Assembly (NCBI GenBank): GCA_021521415.1 | Contig: JAIQDT010003577.1 | Coordinates: 247,801 to 311,800 of the forward strand | DNA: 64,000 bases | Source: Bidens hawaiensis | Lineage: Eukaryota; Streptophyta; Magnoliopsida; Asterales; Asteraceae | Direction of reading: 5' to 3' | Shown: piece by piece, positions 34,860 to 44,537 of the stretch | Numbering within the stretch: position 1 is the stretch's first letter | How the letters are laid out: each line of letters starts with the position of its first letter | Translations under genes and position numbers: made by a program | Notes under the pieces: model-generated | Databases searched by the model: none | What the model was told of the DNA's origin: nothing | What the model saw: only the letters and a program-made list of their open reading frames with translations

Positions 34860-36169
34860 ACAAAGACGAAACGTGAAAATTTATTAGGTTTTGGGATAAA
34901 TTGTATAACTATGCGAAATTTCGAGTTTTGTGAAAATTCATAAGGGTACAAAGTAAAATTTTATTAACCTTAACTTGGAGTATTGATGAAATTGATAATC
35001 AAATGAAATAGTAAAACTTAAATAGGGGGTTGAGATGTACATGAATCATCATGAGCTTGTTCCAAGCAAAACAAGAAAATAATCATTTATACCAAAATAA
35101 AAATAAATAAATTTAAACAAAAATCTCATCGTTGAAATATTCATGTATCACCATGGCTTAATTTTCCAACAACAGATTTAAAATTGATTAAATTCGAGAT
35201 GAGAGCGTTGAGGTAAATGGTTGGGGTATCCATGTATCACCATGGCTTTCCCACCCATTCTTTCAACTAAAACGTCATAAGGAAGAACCGAGTTTAGCCA
35301 CGTATCATCGCGAATTCGGTTATGGTTTAAGGGTGTGGCCGTCACTTGACCACGTTTGATAAAATGAGTTTTGTAGAGTCGTGGACGTTTGGTGTGATAT
35401 ATTTGGCTTGATAAGTTTCACACCCTCGCCGAATCCTCTAGGAAAGCAACCGGGTCTCACGGTTGATTGAGATTTATACGCATTGTTTTTCTTTAGGCTC
35501 GCAAGCCTTGGTGGCAAGGGTTCGGAGAACAAGTGTGTTCCCCTTACAGTTACTACATATCCATCATACAAATCATCCTCAATGAGAGGGGAGTAAAAAA
35601 ATGGTGGTAATTCTTAAGGAATTTCCCAACTTAAAATAACACATAGGGTTTTGAAAATGATTATGAGAGCCAGGCATAGCCTTGGAGTACAAGAATAATA
35701 TCAAATCATTAAATAATATTTAAGCTACAACAATCAATAATCTAATTCAGGGTGCAAACACGTAAATGCATATCACGTATAGGGACCCTAAGCATGTTAC
35801 GAAGTCATTAAATCTAACCAACTATCGTATTGCCTTCGGCTTTGATATCAATCTATGTCGGGGCGTAACGTATTGATTGGAAAATAGCTCAAAAGACACT
35901 AATTAAAACGAACATAATTATTTAATTTCATTAACATTAAACCAGTACACAAATTCAATAATAAGAAACAATTACATCATGATTTTGTATTTTGAATAAT
36001 ATCCTATGGTAAAACTAAGTTCTTCGGTATTGAACAATGTAAATTACTTGTACCTGTAGCTTGCATAAAAATAGAGTTTATCAACACGAATGTTGTTAGA
36101 GTACATAAGTTTTAGTTGAGATATATATAGATAAAAACCACAATTCATATGTTAATGTTGAGCATTATT
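34860..36169. other. Untranslated leader side of the gypsy element
   Basis: No coding region. GTATCACCATGG and related phrases recur (about 35,145 and 35,233). By position this is the 5' leader of the minus-strand gypsy element, but no primer-binding site was found. Confidence 0.4.
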
Positions 36170-36521
36170 GTAACACTGTCACACCCTCAAAATCCACTAA
36201 CGGAGTTTTACCGTCAGAGGGTGTGAACTAACAGGATCGGAATCATCAGTTATAATCAAACCATAAAAACAAAGTTTTAAAACCATGAAAACGTTTACGA
36301 GTAATTAAATGCGGAAGCGTAAAACCATAGAAACCAATGTTGCGTCACGCAGGACGACTTAAAAACCCAAGTAATAATAGTTAAAACATGTTTGCATATC
36401 AGAATGTTCAAAAACCATGCATGATCCTATACCGCGCGCCCGCCTCGGCTACCTGAGAATAACATACTAAAAGTGTCAACACGGGGTTGGTGAGTTCACA
36501 AGTTTGTATAAAATAAAGCGT

Positions 36522-36570
36522 TTAGCGTTTTGCGTTCAGCGTTTTGCGTTAAGCGTTTTGCGTTTGCGTT
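36522..36570. repeat. AGCGTTTTGCGTT tandem repeat
   Basis: About four copies of a 12-14 bp unit (AGCGTTTTGCGTT with C/A variation) within the solo LTR. Confidence 0.9.
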
Positions 36571-37224
36571 ACCAGATAATGTTAAATCAATTATATATCT
36601 ATAGGTAGCTAGCCTATAAAGCAAGTATTGCTAAGTGTTCGACACCGAAGCTGACTGTTTATCAAGTGCCTTGTCACCAGGTCATCCAGACCATGGTACG
36701 TGTTAGCCAAAATTACACCCGCTCGACCTCCAGTCGAGTTTAGCGTTGGGTGGGGTTTGTCAAACCCAGTAGTACTACTCAACAGTGACTCGCTATTCCA
36801 AATATTAACCGGTTCGATGTGTAGGACTTCAAATGTTTCGTTTGCCACTTAGCCTTTACAAGTGATATATAATTTACTAACAAAATCTTAAATGCGTTTA
36901 TCGGAGTATGTTATCTCCCCCAAGTGAAAAGCGTTTAAAACAGTTTAAAGGGGTAAGTGAAACTCACTGTTTGCGAAGAATTCCCAAAATAAATCACCAA
37001 GTGTTGCGCGTCACAGAAAACTCTCTCTAGCGTTCTAAAACAACAAAGAGATTTTTCTAAGTGTCGGAATATTATCGAGTCTCTAGACCCGGCACATAAT
37101 ACCTATACACACAACATGTTTCGTGTTTCGTTTGTGAATCGTGTGTGACTTTAACAAGTGTATTTGTGATACGTTACATGTGTGAGCAATTATTTACGTG
37201 TCATGTATTCATAATGTACATCAC

Positions 37225-37385
37225 TAGCAATTACTCCCCGTAAGGGCAATTTGGTCAACACATAACAATTAACTAGCAATTATTCCCCACGAGGGAAATT
37301 TGGTCAAATCATGACAATCAATTAGCAATTATTCCCCTCAAGGGCAATTTGGTCAAAACACGATAATAAATTAGCAATCACGTTG
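37225..37385. repeat. About 58-bp tandem repeat, three copies
   Basis: The unit AGCAATTATTCCCC..GAGGG followed by CAATTTGGTCAA and an A-rich tail occurs three times in succession with small changes. It lies inside the solo LTR, in its R/U5 side by orientation. Confidence 0.85.
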
Positions 37386-39681
37386 TTTCATGCAACTTTC
37401 ACAAAATTCAGCAACTAGTTTCTTAACGACAGAATTTCTACTTGAAAAACTAGTCTATCCCACCGATCATAGCATCACAATTAATTTACCAAAAATCATC
37501 ACAAAAGCATATATGTCCTAGGTTTCCAGAACATATTTTATTATATTTTTATTCCACATAGGTTTCTCACAATAATCAAATCATTACAGCAAACTCATAA
37601 CAGTCAAATTCATGCGCAACAGAATGTTATCTGAAATTTCCGTTAAACGAAAAATCCAATAAATGCAAGACCACTTGGGTTAGGTTCCTAACTCAACAAG
37701 TCAACTTTCAGAAGTGGAACCAACCCAATTGGTCTCGTAGTTCATGAGATATAACATTTACAAAACAACCTAACAGCATGTCTAACAACTCAGCTTTGCA
37801 CAACGTTTTTGTAAAATCATAAAGGTTAACTTTTACACGTCCAAAAATTGCAAATTTATATTCTATAGAAACTAGACTCAACCTAGTTTACTGTAGTATC
37901 AATAATCTCAACCAATTTTCACATTTGCACCCCGTTACAGTCAATCAAACATCAACAACACAATCTGTCCAGAAACTGTTTGCATCCAAACTCAACAATT
38001 TAACTATCTATGGACCACAAATCATTCATATAACATTCTAAACACCATAATCACTATCCATGCATATCAATTACACATTACATACATGATTAGGGTTTTT
38101 GTTTGAACTCAAATCAAAGACACAACAATTAACATGTAACAATATCAATTCTAGTTATCAAATCATCATCAATACATCATCAAATCAAACAAAGATCATA
38201 TGAACACAATATATGAAATTTCCAGATTTTAGGGTTTATAATTAACCCATTCAAACTCAAAATTAAGCATGTAAAATACATAGGATAGTTGTTTATACCT
38301 TCCTAGCACCTTAATCTTCGATTAAACTTGAAAAATCTTGATTGTATGTGTGTGTATGAAGTCGACGGCTGCCAAAGGGATAGGAGGGAGGGCCGATCGG
38401 TCTAGAGGGAGAGAAGAGAAAGAGAGGCAGGTTTTATAATATTATTAATAATAATCATGTTACATCTAGGTCCCTCCACTTCCAAATGTTACTTTTCTAA
38501 CTTAATTAACTTAGTTTGCACATTGAGTTAACGTTATATAACATGTTATCACATAACACATAAGCCTAGCACATAATTATCACATAATTATTGTTTTGAC
38601 GGTTTTCTTTTATTCACCAATGGTTAGCGTCAACTCGTTTGCGTTTCGGTGCAATTCCCGAAAGACTACACATGTAGTAAGTGTTAAGCGTCATTTAAAC
38701 CCTAGTTTAAATGTAATGAGGTGTGCGTTATAGATTCAGTGACCTTTAAGTTTGAATTGACGGAGTTGAGTTAACGGAGTTAACGGAGTTAACCTGAAAT
38801 TGACGATTGTCACATACACCCCAGCCCGGAACAGGCTGACGTGTCACTATTACAGATATCAAATCAATGTCACAATTCAAAATACAACAAAAATCAAAGC
38901 AACCTATGTCATATTATTAAACCAAAATGAATTAACTCTTAAAAGCTTGAACTTTATTAATCTCTCTCATCACTAATTTCCCCGAGTCCCGAATTACCTG
39001 AAAACAAAATAAGAAAAACAAAACAAGAAAATATGGCTAAGCCAAAATTGCCCAGTAACGGAAAGAACAATAGTATAGGCAAGGACAGACGTAAGAAAAT
39101 AAATATACGGACTTCAATTCAAACTCGAAACCAACCTTTTTACTGAAACATATACTTAATAAAATTCGGAGGTATGATCCGACACTTGGCCAGAACATAA
39201 TCAAACGCATACGGAAGCATATCAGAAACATATCATAACATATACACACATCAAACCACGTGACTACACATATCAAAAACTCAAAGTCACGTGAAACGGA
39301 AGCACCCACGAGCCAAAACAGAACAGACTGGTACACAGCTAGCTAGTCCATGCACCTATGAGACGGTGACGTACACCCATTATTCCATCTCCACACAACA
39401 AACGCAAACTCAGAGCTAAGATCGATCTATCCGCCTCTAGGGGCCAAAGTACTACGAAAGCACAAGCTAGAGACAGCGTGAACTTTTATTACGCACTGTC
39501 ACGATAAGTGCATGCCGTTGACGCCCATACGACATTTCAGACGTGCTCGGGTGACAGAGTACAAAAGCTAAAAGCATATAACTAAATATATTTAAAACCG
39601 AAACATGCAATAAAGAGTACAAATAAATAATCTATTGCATGCTATATATTATATAAAACAACTGAACTCAAAATATAACTG

Positions 39682-39840
39682 ATGGTAACGAAAATCCGTA
39701 CCACGAAGTAACGGAATAGAGTCAATACTATGAGTAAACGAAAACGGAGACCGTAACGAAGTAACGGAATATAATTAATACTATGAGTGAAAGAAACCAG
39801 AAACCGTACTACGAAGTAACAAGAAACAGAATCCGTACCT
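39682..39840. repeat. About 62-bp tandem repeat, two and a half copies
   Basis: The unit CCGTACCACGAAGTAACGGA ... AATACTATGAGT ... GAAA is repeated with drift. Confidence 0.8.
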
Positions 39841-40048
39841 TAGTTGTTAAGCAAAAGTAAACAAATTGGCTCGTCTCCAAAAATTATGAGGACCTATGAT
39901 TTATTTACATTTTAATTTAGATATACGAACACAAGTTACGACGCATGATTCGTTGATTTTCCACGGGAGGACACTTTAGGAATTCATATAAAATAAATGT
40001 GTTTAGTCATATGCTTGTTTCGACGATTATTTAATATTGTTAAAGCTA

Positions 40049-40051
<3 letters not shown>

Positions 40052-40090
<39 letters not shown>
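40052..40090. repeat. (TA)n microsatellite
   Basis: Nearly pure TA run of about 38 bp. Confidence 0.95.
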
Positions 40091-40094
<4 letters not shown>

Positions 40095-41271
40095 TGTTAC
40101 CTTGTAAATTCTATATTTTTAAATGAAATAAACTAACTGAAGTTGAAATATTATTTATTTATTTACTTATAATCATCAAAACTTTAAAACTATTATTATT
40201 ATTAATATTAATAAAATATCTACATTCCCAAATTTGATTGAAAAGTTATTAGTAGTAGATGGAGCAATTTATATTAACTATTTTAAACATATCAGTTAAC
40301 TTTAGCTAACCATATCCACAAGGACAACATGCTCTAAAATAAACACATGATTGGCGCTAGTCTTTTAACAACCACTCAGAAGAAAAGCAGACCAAACACA
40401 CTCTTGATTTCCTTTCTATACCATGCATGGGTTATAATAAAAGTTCAAGTACAGATTCTATTTAAACAACGTTTTCGTTGCCGGAACAAGTCAACGAATC
40501 ATAGGCGTATTCGAACAACTTAATTAGACAAGCCAACCAGAAGAGAGGGAGTGGACGACTACCTCTATTGACGAACAAAGTTGGCAATGCGCGAAAACGA
40601 GATGGTTCTCCAAGCATAAACTAAGTTGTACATGCAGTCGAAACACATTAATGATTGTTCGGATCAGTATTTTATTGAACAAGGATTGAAAGAGTAAAGC
40701 AGGATAATTCTTGTTACCTGATGCGAATCGGAAAGAAATCGGAGTTGAGATAAAGAGATGACAATAGCGGTACACGATACGCGGCGGTGGTGGTGTGGCG
40801 TATGTCTTCGGGACTTGAAACTAATTTGGCAAAACAGAAACAAATCGGATTGCTAGGGAGTCAGGTGTTGCATACTATCGGTTTGGGATGGTTCCTTGGC
40901 GATGGAGTCCGTTGGGTATTTATAACGGATATCGTTGTTGAGGGAACGAGGCTTTAGAGTAATCCCAAATAATCCGGCAAGTTTGAAATAAGCAGATGTG
41001 AAGATGAGGATTAGGAATTTAAAAAAAAATAAAATAAAACGTGTGCTTATCGTAAACTTTGATTCAAACTTTTTGTTTCAATATATCCTATTTTACTTAG
41101 TTATTTTAATTGTTTGCTTGAGTTGGCTAACAGAATGTTTAATAATAATATAATAAATAAATAGATAAATAATTACCACACTTAAGATATATACATGATT
41201 TATTAATATAAAAATATTATTAAAATTTCGGAGTGTTGTAATTACAATTCCTATGAAAATGTAAACAACTA

Positions 41272-42630
41272 AATAGATGTGGACTCGTTCACATGGGCCC
41301 TCGAGAAACTTAAAGAAATGCTCGAGGATTGTATGGAGCCACACGTGATACTGATTGACGCGGACCAAGCCCTTATAAAGTCGTGTTACGTAGTCTTCCC
41401 TAATGCCAAAAAAATTTATCTAGATGGCGCATCTCCGAGAACATAAGAAAAAGTTTAAAAGTCTTTATAGTATAGATATCAGGGAGGACTTCGCGTACTA
41501 GTGGAAGGTTTTGTATATGTCTATGACGACCCAAGACTTCGACTATAACTGGCGTCAGATGGAACGTCATTTAAGAGAATACGAGAGACACAGTAAGCCT
41601 TTTATGCGTATACAATTACTAACATGGAGGAGTTCGTTGTGATGTTAGGGCTATGCACGGAGACGGAGGTACAGCTTCCACTTTACACGGATAGCATATA
41701 CCAGTTATCGAACGACGGCTTGTGGATCTGGTGGAGCACGATTAGCGATGAGGCTTTTGGGGGTAGGGCCACAAAAACGAAGGTCTCCGCTATCAGGTAC
41801 GTGAAAATGTAAACCGCTATCGAACGACGGCTTGTGGATCTGGTGAAGCAGGATTAGCACAGGTACGTGAACATATAATATAATATAATATAATACATAA
41901 GTGATGGGCAAATTAAGAAGGTAGAATTCAAGAATTTTACAACTTATAATGCATAAGATACATGTTTAAGTAGGGATAGATTTGTCTTTTACACACATAT
42001 CACCCACGTTCATTTGATTTCTATAGAAAATAATTACAAGTATAGTATCCCAACTTTACTTAAATTTTGTAAATTTAAAAATTAGTTACAACTTTAACCT
42101 CTCATGATTACCCATTTTTTACTCTAACTTTATTTTTTTTGGTTTTCTTCATATATGTTTTACAAAAATATGGTTAACAAAAATCCGAACATACCTATTT
42201 AAACGAGCTTGCATATCGTGCAGACGTTTCAGAGGCCCGACGATTGTCTCGTGACCGGAGTTGGGGCGCGCGCCCTTTACGTTCATGTGCCTTTAGTCGA
42301 GCCTCCCCCACTCACAGCGGCATAGGTGCATTGTCGACCAGCCAGTCGACGAGGGTGCTGAGGCGGGGGCCGGCGCGAATGAGGATGCTGGTGGGGACAC
42401 AACTGCTGATCTTGAAGCACATGAGGTACGTTTATTATATTATCGTTTTATGGTTACTTTTAATTTGTTTATTTAATACATTTTTTTTATTGTTTTGTTA
42501 TTAGCCACCATCGCAGCACGTTCAGAGATCGGGCGTCAGACGCAGGGGCGACAGCCACGTCGATGTTCATGATGTGACGTTTACGGTCCTCGACTACGAT
42601 ACCCGCGACACGCCGTTTATATAGATTTGC
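41272..42630 (+). pseudogene. MULE-type transposase remnant with unrelated coding debris
   Basis: From 41,278 broken + frames read DSFTWALEKLKEMLEDCMEP, HVILIDADQALIKSCYVVFP and later WKVLYMSMTTQDFDYNWRQM. This matches the core of MULE/FAR1-type transposases (W-A-L-E-x-L, the V-I-x-T-D-x-x-A-L box and the W-x-x-L region), with stops. From 41,624 a different short open frame (EEFVVMLGLCTETEVQLPL) follows. At 42,240-42,620 an unrelated GC-rich stretch ends in HVDVHDVTFTVLDYDTRDTP. The pieces do not form one gene. A 45-bp block (ATCGAACGACGGCTTGTGGA ...) is duplicated at about 41,708 and 41,818. Confidence 0.5.
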
Positions 42631-42934
42631 ATATTTTGTTTTATTTTGTACAAACTCATTGTTTTGTATATAATACATGTTTTGGTTTGGTGTATCTATG
42701 TGTTTATTGTTTTGGTGCATATGCGTGTTTATTATTTTGAACGAACTCCTAAAAATCAAGCTGATTGTTAATAACAACTATTTAAATATATTAATAATAA
42801 ATCAAAAAACAAAAATAAAAAGGCAAATCTTTTTAAAAAAAAATATTATATAAAAACAACAAAATAAATGTACAAGTAATAGAAAAAATTAAAATAATAA
42901 GACAAGAAAACCTCATTTTGCTAAAAACTCATTA

Positions 42935-43257
42935 AGGGAGTGTCTGGGATTCCTTATTTCCACCAACTTATAATTTATAAACTTTTTGAAAAGTTAATAA
43001 TGTGTAAAAGGTGTTTGGCAAACCATAAGGACTTATGGTTTTTAGCTTAGGGCCAAGGCAAAATAAAAGGGTTTTGAAAAGTTACGATTCTCTAACTTAT
43101 TAACTTAAATGGTATAATATTCCCAAACACTCCTTAAAAAACAACTTATTAATTCAAACACTTTTATACAAACTCTTCTTCAAAAAGTCATAAGTTTATA
43201 ATTTATTTTCACGTAAAGTACTTTTGGACTTAAAGAAGGAATCCCAAACACACCCTG
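42935..43257. mobile_element. MITE upstream of the Argonaute gene
   Basis: The termini AGGGAGTGTCTGGGATTCCT and AGGAATCCCAAACACACCCT are inverted repeats of about 20 bp around an AT-rich centre without coding. A further AATCCCAAACACCCTCT at about 43,351-43,368 suggests a second, nested end of the same family. It lies under 200 bp from the likely transcription start of the Argonaute gene. Confidence 0.75.
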
Positions 43258-43269
43258 ATCGTTGTATTG

Positions 43270-43440
43270 ATTGGTTTTTTTTTAGGCTAGAAAATCCGTT
43301 TAGATAATCCTAAACAGTGAATAATTATGCTTATACTCGGAATAAACATTAGAAATCCCAAACACCCTCTAATTAATTGATCACGTGGTAGCCAACTACA
43401 CCGACAGATTTGACTCACTACATATACACACACCGGTATC
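43270..43440 (+). promoter_or_regulatory. Likely promoter of the Argonaute gene
   Basis: Between the MITE and the leader exon lies an AT-rich stretch with a G-box-like CACGTG at 43,382-43,387 and CATATACACAC near 43,421, a weak TATA candidate. A TTC repeat follows at about 43,444-43,468, as is common in plant 5' leaders. The assignment is positional. Confidence 0.4.
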
Positions 43441-43492
43441 TCTTCCTTCTTCTTCTTCTTCTTCTTCCCTAAAACCCTAATTTCTTCATACG
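43440..43492 (+). other. Probable non-coding leader exon of the Argonaute gene
   Basis: A TTC-rich segment followed by CCCTAAAACCCTAATTTCTT, typical of plant leaders, ends at a donor CATACG|GTAATT (43,492/43,493). The matching acceptor is AATCAG|CAAGGATTCC at 44,516/44,517, shortly before the start codon. The transcription start itself is not determined. Confidence 0.55.
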
Positions 43493-43660
43493 GTAATTCA
43501 TTTCACCAATGCTCACTTCAGTATCTTCATTTCCGTCAACGATCTTCACCTGATTCCTCATTTCGTTTTATAATCGCTAACTAATCCACCTCAATTTTAT
43601 TTATTATATATGAAATTGTTGCTGCTGCTTTTGTAGTCGATAACATGCATGATTGAGTGT

Positions 43661-44250
43661 TTTAGGGCTCAAAATTTGTTTTACTGCTTGCATTGTATGA
43701 TATCTGACGGCTTGTGAGTGTTTTTGAGTTTTTCTCAACTTGCATCTGAATTTTGACTCTTAAAGCTTCTGATGTATGCATTAGGTAAACACAACTGTGT
43801 AATTGCTAAATCTACCTGAATTTATGATTATATGTACATTGACTCCTCTTGTGTTGTTTGGAAGAGAATTGCTGTAATATGCTTGCAATGTCTATGATTG
43901 TTCATTTCTTAGGGTTTTTGCTCTGTTTTAGGGCTCAGATTTTGTTTCACTAGTTGCATTGAATCATATTTTAAGACCTGTGAATGTTTTTGAGTTTTGC
44001 ATTGTATAATGCATCTGAATTTTGACAGTTATTAGGTTAAATGACTGATTAATTGCTAAATTTACCTGAATTTTATTGTAATATGTATGATTGTTAATTT
44101 CTTAGGCTTTAGGGCTCTAGTTTGGTTTTACTGGTTGCATTGTTTAATATTTGAAGACTTGTGAGTGTTTTTCAAGTTGCATTGTGTAAATTGTAATGCA
44201 ATTGAATTTTGACAGATAAAGCTTCTGATGTATATGTTAGGCTAAGTAAA
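43661..44250 (+). repeat. Three degenerate tandem repeats in the leader intron
   Basis: The series TTTAGGGCTC, GTTTTACTG/GTTTCACTA with GTTGCATTG, then TGTGAGTGTTTTTGAG, CATCTGAATTTTGACA and AATTGCTAAAT.TACCTGAAT starts at about 43,661, 43,928 and 44,107. The copies have drifted and differ in length. Confidence 0.75.
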
Positions 44251-44537
44251 AGGACTATATTAGTGTTAACATCTAAATTTCAGTGTAGTACTAAGTTAGT
44301 ATTTGACTATTGGTGTTATGAATTTTCAAATAACTTCGTGATTAATATAGTGTTAACATCTAAATTATATTTGGTACTTGATTATGTGCCTAGACTTTAA
44401 GTTTGGCTACAAACAGTAATTATGATTGCTGTAAACTCTGATAGTACTTTCTACTAAAAGCTGTTGTGTTTGGTAGCTAATGTTTATGTCTTTATATTAT
44501 TATTTCTTCAAATCAGCAAGGATTCCTGTTGATGTAA

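Larger units (their letters stand above)
36178..38811 (-). mobile_element. Gypsy solo LTR, inserted in another LTR end
   Basis: On the minus strand the block starts TGTGACAATCGTCAATTT and ends GATTTTGAGGGTGTGACA. A TATA-like box (TATTATAAAACC, about 38,432-38,444) is followed by a pyrimidine-rich leader and a donor-like AGGAAGGTATAAAC. The flanks AACAC (left) and TACAC (right) fit a 5-bp duplication with one change. If it is removed, the flanks join as GGGCTGGGGTGTTACA (minus strand), a complete gypsy LTR end. This is strong support for a nested insertion. No internal region is present. Confidence 0.7.
38812..41080 (-). mobile_element. Second gypsy LTR-like block, interrupted at its 3' end
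   Basis: On the minus strand this block carries a TATA-like box (GTTATAAATACCC, about 40,910-40,922), a leader with a donor-like GCATCAG|GTAACAAG, and finally CTGTTCCGGGCTGGGGTGT. There the solo LTR at 36,178-38,811 is inserted, and its last bases TTACA lie on the other side. No coding was seen. The 5' start of this LTR is not located. Alternatively the TATA segment near 40,910 could belong to an unrelated promoter. Confidence 0.5.

Noticed and set aside
36609..36848. 79-codon minus-strand frame in the solo LTR
   Set aside because: LTR sequence without a gene-like context.
37225..37385. CRISPR-like repeat array
   Set aside because: The repeats are contiguous tandem units without unique spacers, within plant LTR DNA.
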